Assembly (NCBI RefSeq): GCF_048006345.1
Contig: NZ_CP180351.1
Coordinates: 3,410,001 to 3,474,000, forward strand
Reading direction: 5' to 3'
DNA from: Marivita sp030148515
GTDB taxonomy: Bacteria > Pseudomonadota > Alphaproteobacteria > Rhodobacterales > Rhodobacteraceae
Length of the DNA stretch: 64,000 bases
Shown: piece by piece, positions 1 through 8,531 of the stretch
How positions within the stretch are numbered: position 1 is the stretch's first letter
Layout: the number at the start of each line of letters is the position of its first letter
Notes under the pieces: generated by a model
Databases searched by the model: none
The model's input: the letters and a program-made list of their open reading frames with translations, nothing else
Told to the model about the DNA's origin: nothing
Made by a program: the position numbers and the translations under genes

Positions 1-458
1 CCGACCTTGGCGGTCAGCTTCAGGATGGTCTGCTGGACGTGATCGCGTTCGCAGCGGGTGTTCCGGTTCCTGCGGTGTCGCAGCTTGAGGTTCAGACCGA
101 AATCAACATCATTGAGTTCACCGAAGAAGAGCAGGCCAAGATCACGGCAGCCTTCCCAGTGGCGAACTTCGATATTTCGGCCGATGCCTACACCACGCTC
201 GAAGCGCCGGCGCGGTCCGTTTCCATGTGGAACTTCGCCATCGCAAACTGTGATCTGCCCGAGACCTTCGTTTACGAAGTCGTCAATGCGGTCATGTCCG
301 ACAACGAGCGCATGGTGAACACCCACCGCGCAGCGACATCGACGCTGCCGGAGTTCTGGGACCGTAACACTGTCATGAAGTGGCATCCCGGTGCGGCGCG
401 TTGGTTCACCGAGAACGCGGGTGCAAACATCGCAGCGGATATGATCCACGGCGGATAA
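1..458 (+). CDS. TAXI-family TRAP transporter solute receptor (3' part)
   Basis: The reading frame is open from the first bases of the window (first full codon at 3), so the 5' part and signal peptide lie outside. The visible 151 residues match the C-terminal lobe of TAXI receptors, the periplasmic binding proteins that deliver small carboxylates to TRAP permeases. The conserved feature seen is the region with a Trp-Asn pair (SMWNF) followed by helices ending in a W-H-P-G-A-x-R-W stretch (KWHPGAARW) near the C terminus, which is usual for this family. The next gene is the matching fused permease, which supports the call. The ligand cannot be read from the sequence. Confidence 0.88.
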   Translation, partial: DLGGQLQDGLLDVIAFAAGVPVPAVSQLEVQTEINIIEFTEEEQAKITAAFPVANFDISADAYTTLEAPARSVSMWNFAIANCDLPETFVYEVVNAVMSDNERMVNTHRAATSTLPEFWDRNTVMKWHPGAARWFTENAGANIAADMIHGG

Positions 459-468
459 CTGTGCATGA

Positions 469-500
469 TTTGCAGACAATGAGTTTCCATTGTCTGCAAA
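469..500. repeat. perfect 12-bp inverted repeat (hairpin) after TAXI receptor gene
   Basis: TTTGCAGACAAT (469-480) and its exact reverse complement (489-500) flank an 8-base spacer. It begins 10 bases after the receptor stop codon and lacks a T-run. It could protect the receptor mRNA 3' end or act together with the terminator-like hairpin just downstream. Confidence 0.75.
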
Positions 501-514
501 CGTCGAACAATCGG

Positions 515-547
515 AACCGCGCCCCTCATGCGGGCGCGGTTTTGTTT
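515..547 (+). terminator. Rho-independent terminator between TAXI receptor and permease
   Basis: A 10-bp GC-rich stem (AACCGCGCCC at 515-524 with its complement at 532-541) with a 7-base loop is followed by TTTGTTT. This is a canonical intrinsic terminator shape. It lies about 60 bases before the permease start, so it probably lowers permease expression relative to the receptor rather than ending the operon completely. Confidence 0.75.
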
Positions 548-608
548 CAAAGATGGCCGGTTCAAGATAGCGTTCAGGTTACAAAGGCCATCACCCGGGG
601 AGGACACG

Positions 609-2894
609 ATGACCGATTCCAACAACCTGCATGCCGACGAGCCGCTGGACGAACCCATCCTCGCCGAAGGCGTTGACGAGGAACCGATCGAGAGTAACCG
701 GCGCTTGTTCTCAGGGCGCGCCTATTTCCTGATGGCCGCCCTATCGACCATATACGCCGCGTTTCACATGATCGCTCTGAACGGGGTGTCCATCTCCGAT
801 TGGACCGGGATCGAAATACCGTTTCTGCCGCAATTCCCTCTGGAAACCTGGAACTTCCGGATCGTGCACATTTCTGGTGCTCTGGCCTTGGGGTTCCTGC
901 TGTTCTCGGCGCACACCTTCTCGGACGATGACGAGCCCCATAAGGAAACAAAGCTGATTTCGATCCTTGCTTTGGCCCTCGTCATTCCTGCGCTGATCGC
1001 CGGCTTCACCGCGTCGAGCTATCATACGCTTATCAACTCGGGCACGCTGCCGCAGATGGGTGGACTGACCACATGGGCGGCGTTTCCGGGAACCGAAATT
1101 TACGCCAGTGAGGTCTGGTGGTTCGGAACGCCACTTCTGATCGCCACGTTTGGAGCCATCGTCACTGGCTGGTTCGAAAGACGGGGGCGAGAGCTTTTCG
1201 CCGCCTCCGACGTCGTTCTGGCTCTTTGCGGGATTGTCATCGCGATCTATCTCATTGCGATCTACGGCACTGCGGCGCGCAACTCGGTCGGCACGCCCTT
1301 TGTGCCCATCGGGGTGGCCTTTGCGGCAACTGCCGGGTCCGCGATGATCCTCGAACTGACACGTCGTGTGGCAGGGCTTGCCCTAGTGATCATCACCGGT
1401 GTGTTCCTGCTGTACACGTTCGTGGCGCATCTCTTGCCGGGCATCCTCGCGGTGCAAAGCGCCTATAGCTGGCAGCGGTTCTTCGGCCATGTCTACTCGG
1501 ATGCAGGCATCCTTGGGCCAACCACAGCGGTGTCTTCGACCTACATCATCCTCTTCATCATCTTCGCAGCCTTCCTTCAGGCGTCGAAAGTGGGCGACTA
1601 CTTCGTCAACTTCGCCTTCGCGACGGCAGGGCGTGCCCGCGGTGGTCCGGCAAAGGTGGCGATCTTCGCCTCCGGCCTCATGGGCATGATCAACGGCACC
1701 TCGGCGGGCAATGTGGTGGCGACCGGATCGCTGACCATCCCGCTGATGAAACGGGTGGGCTATCACAAGAAAACAGCAGGCGCGGTCGAGGCGGCGGCCT
1801 CCACCGGCGGGCAGATCATGCCACCCATCATGGGCGCTGGCGCGTTCATCATGGCCGAGATCACGGGTATTCCCTATACCGACATCGCGATTGCCGCCAT
1901 CCTCCCCGCGATCCTCTATTTCGTGTCGGTCTACTTCATGGTCGATTTCGAGGCCGCCAAGCTTGGCATGCGCGGGATGCGGGAAGACGAACTTCCCAAG
2001 TTCAACAAGCTTGTGCGTCAGGTCTATCTATTCATCCCGATTATCATCCTGATCGTTGCCCTGTTCATGGGGTATTCCGTGATCCGCGCGGGCACCTTGG
2101 CGACCGTCGCAGCAGCGGTCGTGTCGTGGTTCACGCCGCATCGGATGGGCCTGCGGTCGATCCTCAAAGCCTTCGAGCTGGCCGGGATCATGTCGATCCA
2201 GATCATCGCGGTCTGTGCCTGTGCGGGTATCATCGTCGGCGTGATCTCTCTGACCGGGGTCGGTGCGCGTTTCTCGGCGGTGCTTCTCGACCTTGCGGGT
2301 GTTAGCCAGCTTCTGGCGCTGTTCTTTGCGATGTGCATCGCGATCCTGCTTGGGATGGGCATGCCGACCACCGCCGCCTATGCGGTTGCCGCGTCAGTCG
2401 TTGCGCCCGGCCTCGTGCAGCTTGGTATCCCGACGCTGACGGCACACTTCTTCGTCTTCTACTTCGCGGTTCTGTCAGCGATCACGCCTCCGGTCGCATT
2501 GGCAAGCTATGCGGCAGCGGGGATTTCGGGTGCCAACCCGATGGAGACATCCGTGGCGTCGTTCAAGATCGGCATTGCGGCGTTCATCGTGCCCTACATG
2601 TTCTTCTACAACAGCGCGATCCTGATGGATGGAACATGGTTCGAAGTGATCCGCGCCGGCGTGACCGCGACGATCGGGGTCTTCCTTCTGAGCGCTGGTG
2701 TGCAGGGCTGGTTCCTTGGCGGACGGTCGGTCTGGTTCCTTCGGCTCACTTTGATCTTTGCAGCACTCTTCATGATCGAAGGCGGGTTGATCACGGACCT
2801 GATCGGGCTCGGCATCGCGGCGGGCACCTACTTTGTGCAGAAAGTCCTGCATCCACGCCCAGATGCGACGATCCCAGTGCGCGGCGCGGACTGA
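609..2894 (+). CDS. TRAP transporter permease, fused 4TM-12TM (TAXI type)
   Basis: This 761-residue polytopic membrane protein combines the small (DctQ-like) and large (DctM-like) TRAP subunits in one chain, as is usual for TAXI systems. It imports a solute using an ion gradient and a periplasmic receptor. The N-terminal ~35 residues are acidic and hydrophilic. Many hydrophobic segments follow, with DctM-type glycine-rich signatures such as GTSAGNVVATG, STGGQIMPPIMGAGAFIM and LGMGMPTTAAY. The start at 609 is chosen because GGGGAGGA precedes it at good spacing; an in-frame start at 528 would run through the terminator stem. The receptor gene lies directly upstream. Confidence 0.93.
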   Translation: MTDSNNLHADEPLDEPILAEGVDEEPIESNRRLFSGRAYFLMAALSTIYAAFHMIALNGVSISDWTGIEIPFLPQFPLETWNFRIVHISGALALGFLLFSAHTFSDDDEPHKETKLISILALALVIPALIAGFTASSYHTLINSGTLPQMGGLTTWAAFPGTEIYASEVWWFGTPLLIATFGAIVTGWFERRGRELFAASDVVLALCGIVIAIYLIAIYGTAARNSVGTPFVPIGVAFAATAGSAMILELTRRVAGLALVIITGVFLLYTFVAHLLPGILAVQSAYSWQRFFGHVYSDAGILGPTTAVSSTYIILFIIFAAFLQASKVGDYFVNFAFATAGRARGGPAKVAIFASGLMGMINGTSAGNVVATGSLTIPLMKRVGYHKKTAGAVEAAASTGGQIMPPIMGAGAFIMAEITGIPYTDIAIAAILPAILYFVSVYFMVDFEAAKLGMRGMREDELPKFNKLVRQVYLFIPIIILIVALFMGYSVIRAGTLATVAAAVVSWFTPHRMGLRSILKAFELAGIMSIQIIAVCACAGIIVGVISLTGVGARFSAVLLDLAGVSQLLALFFAMCIAILLGMGMPTTAAYAVAASVVAPGLVQLGIPTLTAHFFVFYFAVLSAITPPVALASYAAAGISGANPMETSVASFKIGIAAFIVPYMFFYNSAILMDGTWFEVIRAGVTATIGVFLLSAGVQGWFLGGRSVWFLRLTLIFAALFMIEGGLITDLIGLGIAAGTYFVQKVLHPRPDATIPVRGAD

Positions 2895-2911
2895 TTGGAT
2901 CGCTTATCAAC

Positions 2912-2943
2912 AAAAAAGGCCGGGCATGACCCGGCCTTTTTCT
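2912..2943. terminator. Bidirectional terminator between TRAP permease and aldo/keto reductase
   Basis: The stem GGCCGGG (2918-2924) pairs with CCCGGCC (2930-2936) around a 5-base loop. It is flanked by A6 on the left and T5 on the right, so it can terminate both converging genes. Confidence 0.9.
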
Positions 2944-2959
2944 TTGCCCCGAAAACAGA

Positions 2960-3952
2960 TCAGCAATAGCCTTCGGGACCGTTCCATTGCGCTTGCGAAT
3001 ACCGGTCGCCATGCGCCCAACCAACGGGAAGGATGTGCTCGATTTCGGCCATCATGTCGGGTGTGACGGTTAATGCAGACGCGGCCGCACATTCAGCCAG
3101 ATGATCTGGCGTGCGTGTGCCCGGGATCGGGATGATGTTTTCCCCGCGGGCAAGGCACCACGCCAACGCAAGCGCTGTCGCCGTTGTTCCGTGATCTTGT
3201 GCATAAGCCTGAAACGCCTTGGCGTATGGGAGGTTAAAGCCGAAATTCCGTTCGAGGAAACGGGGATTGTTCTTGCGAAAATCCTTGTCGAGGAATGTCG
3301 CCGGGTTTGGCGTTACGCTGGACACCATCCCGCGCGCCAAAGGGGAATAGGCCACCAGCGCAACTCCAAGGTCGCGACAGGTCTGCAGCATGCCAAGATC
3401 AGGCTGACGTGACCACAGAGAGTACTCGCTTTGGACGACATCAACGGGGCCAACAGCAGAGGCCCGGCGCAGCGACGCGGGTGAGATTTCGGAGAACCCG
3501 ATACCGCCGATCTTTCCCTCGGCCTTCAGCGCCAAGAGAGTTTCCATGACATCTTCGATCTGCAGTTCGCGGTCGCGGCGATGTACGTAAAACAGATCGA
3601 CGTGATCAATACCCATCCGCCTGAGAGACCCTTCAAGCTCGGACCGCAAGTAATCCGGCTTGTTGTTGAAGCCGCGATTGCCGTGTTCTTTGTCGCGCCA
3701 GATGCCGGCCTTGGTCGCGATGGTGAACTTCGACGTGTCGCCCTTGAGGAACTTCCCAATCACCGTTTCCGAGATGCCGAGCCCGTAGACATTGGCGGTA
3801 TCCAGAAGGTCAATTCCAAGGTCGAGCGCGGCGGCCAGCGTCGCGTGCGACTCGGTTTGGTCAGTCGCACCGTAGAAGCCACCAAAGCTCATGCAACCAA
3901 GTCCGATTTCGGAAACCATCTTGCCAGACTGCAGCAAACGTCTTTTCTTCAA
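2960..3952 (-). CDS. aldo/keto reductase
   Basis: This is a 330-residue cytosolic NAD(P)H-dependent oxidoreductase of the AKR (TIM-barrel) superfamily. The catalytic tetrad is visible: Asp and Tyr in LLDTANVYG (about residues 49-57), Lys in ATKAG (about 80) and His in YVHRRD (about 124). A C-terminal cofactor-binding segment, IPIPGTRTPDHL, follows. The start is TTG, preceded by GGAGAG at 6-base spacing; the alternative ATG 11 codons in would remove the first beta-hairpin. It lies 90 bases downstream of galU on the same strand and could be co-transcribed. The substrate is not predictable. Confidence 0.88.
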   Translation of the reverse strand: MKKRRLLQSGKMVSEIGLGCMSFGGFYGATDQTESHATLAAALDLGIDLLDTANVYGLGISETVIGKFLKGDTSKFTIATKAGIWRDKEHGNRGFNNKPDYLRSELEGSLRRMGIDHVDLFYVHRRDRELQIEDVMETLLALKAEGKIGGIGFSEISPASLRRASAVGPVDVVQSEYSLWSRQPDLGMLQTCRDLGVALVAYSPLARGMVSSVTPNPATFLDKDFRKNNPRFLERNFGFNLPYAKAFQAYAQDHGTTATALALAWCLARGENIIPIPGTRTPDHLAECAAASALTVTPDMMAEIEHILPVGWAHGDRYSQAQWNGPEGYC

Positions 3953-4042
3953 GGTTCTCTCTCCACCGTGATGCCCGCCGCAGTGCGAATTGCGCGGATA
4001 ACATCACGGCTGTGCAGAAAGGGGAACCCCCGGTGGCGTGGT

Positions 4043-4936
4043 TCAGGCTGCGACGGGGCGTGTTTGTAGAAGGCCACGCGCCCTGAGCACTTCCAGACAT
4101 TCCGGATCCTGTGCCGCCAGTTCCAAGGTCGCCTCGAGCATACCGGCCTTGGAGCCGCAATCATACCGAGTCCCCGAGAACTGGAAGCCACCCAGCCCCA
4201 AATCCGCTGCGCCACGCGCAATCGCATCGGTCAGTTGTATTTCGCCACCGGCACCGGGTTTCTGCGTTTCCAGCGCGTCAAAAATGGACGCGTCGAGAAT
4301 GTAGCGTCCGACCACCGCTTGCCGGGACGGCGCGTCTTGTGCTTTGGGCTTCTCGACCATTCCATCGGCCTTGATGATCGCCCCGTCCTTACCAGTGACC
4401 GAGAGAACGCCGTATTTGTGAACGCGATCTTCCGGAACTTCCATGGTGGCAACCAAGTGGCCAATTTCGCCCGAAGCATAGGCCGCCGCCATTTCGCTGA
4501 GGCATCCGATCTGCCCAAGGATCAGATCGTCCGGCAGGATCACTGCAACCGGGCCATCAAGGACATGATCCTTGGCGCAAAGTACGGCGTGCCCAAGACC
4601 TTTGGGTTCGGGCTGCATGACAAATCGCGCATCGTCCTCCACCGGACAAAGCGCGGCATCCGAAAGCGCTTCTGCAATGTCCGCTTTTCCGCGTGCTTTT
4701 AGCTCTCGGGTAAGACGGGCGTCTTCCATCACGTGACGCTCGATGGCTTTTTTTGACGGATGGCTGACGAAGATCATACGTTCGATCCCCGCTTCGCGCG
4801 CTTCATCGACTGCGTATTGAATCAGCGGCGTATCCAGCACCGGCAGCAATTCTTTTGGAGTCGCTTTGGTCGCGGGCAGGAAGCGTGTTCCAAGACCTGC
4901 AACGGGAAAGATCGCAGTACGCACATGACGGGTCAT
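4043..4936 (-). CDS. galU: UTP-glucose-1-phosphate uridylyltransferase
   Basis: The product (297 residues, the usual GalU length) makes UDP-glucose from UTP and glucose-1-phosphate in the cytosol. The nucleotide-binding start AIFPVAGLGTRFLPATKA and the following PKELLPVLDTPLIQYAVDEA region are hallmarks of the family. The start at 4936 is chosen because the family begins a few residues before this motif and AAGGA lies upstream; the longer open frame runs through the divergent promoter region. It is transcribed away from gpsA and the glucosylglycerol genes, with about 150 bases between starts. UDP-glucose also serves exopolysaccharide and glycolipid synthesis, so it need not belong only to the osmolyte pathway. 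Confidence 0.95.
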   Translation of the reverse strand: MTRHVRTAIFPVAGLGTRFLPATKATPKELLPVLDTPLIQYAVDEAREAGIERMIFVSHPSKKAIERHVMEDARLTRELKARGKADIAEALSDAALCPVEDDARFVMQPEPKGLGHAVLCAKDHVLDGPVAVILPDDLILGQIGCLSEMAAAYASGEIGHLVATMEVPEDRVHKYGVLSVTGKDGAIIKADGMVEKPKAQDAPSRQAVVGRYILDASIFDALETQKPGAGGEIQLTDAIARGAADLGLGGFQFSGTRYDCGSKAGMLEATLELAAQDPECLEVLRARGLLQTRPVAA

Positions 4937-5087
4937 CGGCAGAGTCCTTGAATGGTTGCAATATTCAGATGAACGCGCTGCGGCCGAAATCGTTTCGCAG
5001 ATGCAGCATTTTCTGCGTTTGCAAGGAACCCATCGGCGTTTGTTGGTGTTGTCGTTGTATGAATTCCTTTTTGAACGGTGCATTCGA

Positions 5088-6230
5088 ATGAAAATTGACC
5101 GGATGTCGGGCGACCCCCTCCTGCGGTCGGCCTATCCCTATCGTCGCCTCGCCGTCATTGGAGCAGGCGCATACGGCACCGCGCTTGCGCATGTGGCTGC
5201 ACAGGACGGAACGCAGGTTTCGCTGTGGAGCCGACGGGCGGAAATTGCCGAGACCATCAACCGGACTGCGCGGAATCCCCGCTATCTTGGAGAGATTGAC
5301 CTCGCTCCTTCGATAACCGCGTCGGACGATCTGATGACCGCTCTGCGAGATGCGGACGCGGTGTTGTTGGTCGTCCCATCCCACGCGATCAGGTCCACGG
5401 CACGTGCAATGCGGCCCGTCATTCCCGCAGGAATTCCGATTGTGGTCTGCGCCAAGGGGATCGAGGCAGAGACCGGGCTTCTGATGTCCCAAATCGTGGA
5501 GGATGAACTGCCAGGCCACAGTGTTGGAGCATTATCAGGTCCTACCTTTGCCACCGAGTTGGCCGCCGGGCATCCCTCTGCCGCGACATTGGCGTTTTCG
5601 TTCGATCAGGCGGATCGACTCGACCCTGAAAACAGCGCGGCGGCCCGAATGGCCGTCACACTGGCGACACCGGCCTTTCGCACTTACCTGTCCGACGATC
5701 TCGTCGGGGTGGAAATCGGCGGCGCGGTCAAGAACGTGATCGCCATCGCCTGCGGAATGATGCGGGGTGCCGGGTTTGCGGAAAACACCCGTGCGGCCCT
5801 GATCACCCGCGGTCTGGACGAGATGAAAGCGCTGGCCGAGGCTTTGGGCGGACGCCGCGAAACCGTCACGGGCTTGTCCGGTATCGGTGATCTGACCCTG
5901 ACCTGTTCCAGCACAACGTCGCGGAACATGTCGCTTGGCGTTCAATTGGGCCAAGGCTTGGACCGCGCAGCGTGTTTCGACGGCAGACCGATCATCGTCG
6001 AAGGCGAGGCCAACGCGACATCCGTCACCGACCTCGCGCGCAAATTGTCCGTCCCTATGCCGATTTGCGAAACGGTCCGCGGCATCCTGAACAACGGTCA
6101 GCCGATCGCGGAAACCTTTGCGCAGTTCTGGTCTGAACCCATCGAATCCGAACCACGTGCGATGTCGCTTACCTTTGCGCATCCGACCTCGCTGTCCACT
6201 GCCCCTGAAATCGACAAGAGGCCCCTATGA
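5088..6230 (+). CDS. gpsA: NAD(P)-dependent glycerol-3-phosphate dehydrogenase
   Basis: This enzyme reduces dihydroxyacetone phosphate to sn-glycerol-3-phosphate. The Rossmann motif VIGAGAYGTALA sits near residue 20, ALSGPTFATELA in the middle, and the catalytic Lys in GAVKNVIAIA, followed by the C-terminal GLSGIGDLTLTCSS region. It is about 380 residues, longer than the usual ~330, with a C-terminal extension of some 30 residues rich in Pro and Ser. The start is uncertain: ATG at 5088 or 5103, neither with a strong ribosome site. It overlaps the next gene by ATGA. Here G3P would be the acceptor for glucosylglycerol-phosphate synthase two genes down, besides feeding phospholipid synthesis. 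Confidence 0.93.
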   Translation: MKIDRMSGDPLLRSAYPYRRLAVIGAGAYGTALAHVAAQDGTQVSLWSRRAEIAETINRTARNPRYLGEIDLAPSITASDDLMTALRDADAVLLVVPSHAIRSTARAMRPVIPAGIPIVVCAKGIEAETGLLMSQIVEDELPGHSVGALSGPTFATELAAGHPSAATLAFSFDQADRLDPENSAAARMAVTLATPAFRTYLSDDLVGVEIGGAVKNVIAIACGMMRGAGFAENTRAALITRGLDEMKALAEALGGRRETVTGLSGIGDLTLTCSSTTSRNMSLGVQLGQGLDRAACFDGRPIIVEGEANATSVTDLARKLSVPMPICETVRGILNNGQPIAETFAQFWSEPIESEPRAMSLTFAHPTSLSTAPEIDKRPL

Positions 6231-7009
6231 CTTTTCATTCCGCGATTTACAAAGCCATTGGTGACAAAGACTTCGTTCTTGCGACCGATCTGGACGGGAC
6301 ATTCCTTGGAGGATCGGCAGAGGCACGCGAGACGCTGTACAATTTCATCGAAGAGAACCGTGACACGATCGGTCTGATCTTCGTCACAGGCCGACATCCC
6401 GAGTTTATTCACGATCATACCGACACCTACGGCATCCCCTTGCCAGATTACGTGATCGCAGATGTGGGCACGACGATCGCGCAGGTTTTATCCCCCGGCA
6501 TCGTGCTGCCTGTGCCCACGCTTGAAGCGCCGATAGCCCACGCCTGGGTTGGCAAAGCGGATCAGGTCCAATCGCTGATGGCCAAGGTGGATGGTCTAAC
6601 GCTGCAGGATACGCCGTTCCGGCATCGTCTGAGCTATGACATCTCGCCGAACGGGTTTGATGCGACAGACCTTGCGCCGGTTCGCGAGCTGGATGTCGAT
6701 GTCCTTATATCGGACAACCGGTTTGTCGACGTTCTTCCCAAAGGCGTGTCAAAGGGCCCGACCCTTCGTCGATTGATCAATGTTCTCGGTATCTCAGCAG
6801 AGCGCGTACTTACGGCGGGCGACACGCTCAACGATATTTCGATGCTGACGGCTGATCTGCACGCGGTCGCGGTCGGGGGCTCTGAACAGGCACTTTACGA
6901 CCAACTTCCGACCTCTCCAAAAATCCATCGCGCGCGCGGCGAAGGCGCTGCGGGCATTCTTGAGGCCATTGCGGCCTTTGATCTTCATCCAACTTCAGGG
7001 AGCTTTTGA
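6227..7009 (+). CDS. ggpP: HAD-superfamily phosphatase, probable glucosylglycerol-phosphate phosphatase
   Basis: This is a 260-residue cytosolic HAD phosphatase of the Cof/sucrose-phosphatase type. Motif I DLDGT has its nucleophile Asp at residue 21 and the acid Asp at 23. Motif II is the Thr in FVTGR, motif III the Lys in VSKGPTL, and motif IV GDTLNDISM. It sits between gpsA and the GT20 synthase with overlapping stop/start codons on both sides (ATGA, then TGATG), so all three should be made together. By position it should dephosphorylate the synthase product to free glucosylglycerol. It is shorter than the cyanobacterial enzyme (over 400 residues) and resembles the HAD half of fused GgpPS proteins. 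The substrate is inferred from context. Confidence 0.78.
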   Translation: MTFHSAIYKAIGDKDFVLATDLDGTFLGGSAEARETLYNFIEENRDTIGLIFVTGRHPEFIHDHTDTYGIPLPDYVIADVGTTIAQVLSPGIVLPVPTLEAPIAHAWVGKADQVQSLMAKVDGLTLQDTPFRHRLSYDISPNGFDATDLAPVRELDVDVLISDNRFVDVLPKGVSKGPTLRRLINVLGISAERVLTAGDTLNDISMLTADLHAVAVGGSEQALYDQLPTSPKIHRARGEGAAGILEAIAAFDLHPTSGSF

Positions 7010-8499
7010 TGTCCTCCGATCTTGTGATCGTCTACCACCGCCAACCCTACGAAGAAGTCGAAGAGAACGGCAAAACCGTTCTGCGTGAAAACAAGAGCCC
7101 GAACGGGATCGTTCCAACGCTGAAAAGCTTTTTCGGCAAGGTCGATCACGGGGCTTGGGTCGCTTGGAAACTCGCCGAGGATGCCAATGATCCCGGCTGG
7201 GACAGGCAGATCGAAGTTGACGACAGCTTTGGTAGCTACTCGGTGTCACGTCTTCCGCTAACGCAGAAACAGGTGCACGAGTTTTACCACGTCACCTCAA
7301 AAGAGGCGTTCTGGCCGATCCTGCACAGCTTCAAGGACCGCTACAATTACGACCCGGTTGATTGGCCCAATTTCCGCGAAGTGAATTGGCGGTTTGCCGA
7401 AGCGGCGGCAGCGGAAGCGGCGCATGGCGCTTTGGTATGGGTGCATGACTACAATCTGTGGCTTGTGCCGGGCTATCTGCGCCAGATGCGGCCAGACGTC
7501 AAAATCGCCTTCTTCCACCACACTCCGTTCCCAGCACCGGATATGTTCAATGTCTTGCCTTGGCGCAAAGAAATCGTAGAAAGCCTGATGCAATGCGACA
7601 GTGTCGGGTTCCACATCCCACGCTATGCCACCAATTTCGCTGCCGTAGTCCAAAGCCTGATGGATGTCGAAATCACCGAGCGCGAAAAGGTGTCTGACGA
7701 CCTGATTGCCGAAGGCACGGCACTGACAGAGCGTCATGTTCCGACTGTCCTGCGCGGACCCGACCGGGATGTGCATCTGAATGTCGCTCCGGTCGGCGTG
7801 GATGTGGACTACATACAAAGCCGAGCAAGCGAACAAGCGACACAAACACGGGCTAAAGACCTGCTGGAGGACCTTGGGGATCGCAAGCTGATCCTGTCGG
7901 TCGGTCGTACTGACTACACCAAGGGCGGGATCGAACAGCTTCAGTCCTTCGAACGCATTTTGGACGAGCGCCCCGAATTGCGAGGAACTGTGCAGTTGAT
8001 GCATGTGTCCGTCAGTGCGAACCGCGGGATGGCCGCTTATGGCGAGATTCAATCCGCCATCGAAGAAGCCGCAGGCCGGATCAATGGGCGCTTCGGGTCT
8101 CTTGACTGGCAACCGATCACGTTGGTGTCGCGCGCGATCCCCTTTAATGACCTCGTGGCATACTACCGCGCTGCATATGCCGCTTGGATCACGCCTTTGG
8201 CAGATGGCATGAACCTTGTCGCAAAAGAATTCATTGCCTCGCGCGTCGATGGCGACGGCGTGTTGGTGCTGTCCGAATTTGCTGGTGCGGCCGTTGAACT
8301 GGGCGCTGCCGTTGCGACCAACCCGTTCTCCAACCGGTCGATGGATGTGGCGATCATGCAGGCACTCGACATGTCAGAGGCCGAACGCCGTGACCGCATG
8401 ACATCCATGCAGGAGGCCGTGCGCCGATACGATTTGGCCAGTTGGGGGCGCACTTCCATTGAGGACCTGTTGCCAGAACGACAAAAATCGGCGGCGTGA
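7009..8499 (+). CDS. ggpS: glucosylglycerol-phosphate synthase (GT20)
   Basis: This 496-residue glycosyltransferase belongs to the OtsA family. Shared GT20 motifs are WVHDYNLWL (residues 144-152), HHTPFP (170-175), SVGRTDYTKGG (297-307), ADGMNLVAKEF (near 398-408) and LSEFAGAAVELG. The N terminus differs from trehalose-6-phosphate synthases: instead of the usual Gly-Gly loop it has YHRQPYEE followed by ENGKTV and KSPNGIVPTLKSFF, the pattern I recall from cyanobacterial GgpS. It should transfer glucose from a nucleotide sugar (ADP-glucose in cyanobacteria) to glycerol-3-phosphate. Start 7009 has AGGGAG 7 bases upstream and shares one base with the previous stop. The alternative, trehalose-phosphate synthase, is less likely given the N terminus and the gpsA neighbour. 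Confidence 0.85.
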   Translation: MSSDLVIVYHRQPYEEVEENGKTVLRENKSPNGIVPTLKSFFGKVDHGAWVAWKLAEDANDPGWDRQIEVDDSFGSYSVSRLPLTQKQVHEFYHVTSKEAFWPILHSFKDRYNYDPVDWPNFREVNWRFAEAAAAEAAHGALVWVHDYNLWLVPGYLRQMRPDVKIAFFHHTPFPAPDMFNVLPWRKEIVESLMQCDSVGFHIPRYATNFAAVVQSLMDVEITEREKVSDDLIAEGTALTERHVPTVLRGPDRDVHLNVAPVGVDVDYIQSRASEQATQTRAKDLLEDLGDRKLILSVGRTDYTKGGIEQLQSFERILDERPELRGTVQLMHVSVSANRGMAAYGEIQSAIEEAAGRINGRFGSLDWQPITLVSRAIPFNDLVAYYRAAYAAWITPLADGMNLVAKEFIASRVDGDGVLVLSEFAGAAVELGAAVATNPFSNRSMDVAIMQALDMSEAERRDRMTSMQEAVRRYDLASWGRTSIEDLLPERQKSAA

Positions 8500-8506
8500 T
8501 ATGAAT

Positions 8507-8531
8507 AACGGGGCCTTTGGGCCCCGTTTCT
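8507..8531. terminator. Convergent terminator between ggpS and ABC importer operon
   Basis: AACGGGGCC (8507-8515) pairs with GGCCCCGTT (8520-8528) around a 4-base loop, followed by TTTC. It lies 8 bases after the ggpS stop and directly abuts the stop of the converging ATPase gene. Confidence 0.8.

Noticed and set aside
3966..4009. 8-bp inverted repeat CCGTGATG ... CATCACGG between galU and the aldo/keto reductase gene
   Set aside because: The 28-base spacer and lack of T-run make it a weak structure; likely chance.
7009..8499. Trehalose-6-phosphate synthase (OtsA) as the call for the GT20 gene
   Set aside because: The N-terminal substrate loop follows the GgpS pattern and the gene is coupled to gpsA, which fits a G3P acceptor better than glucose-6-phosphate.
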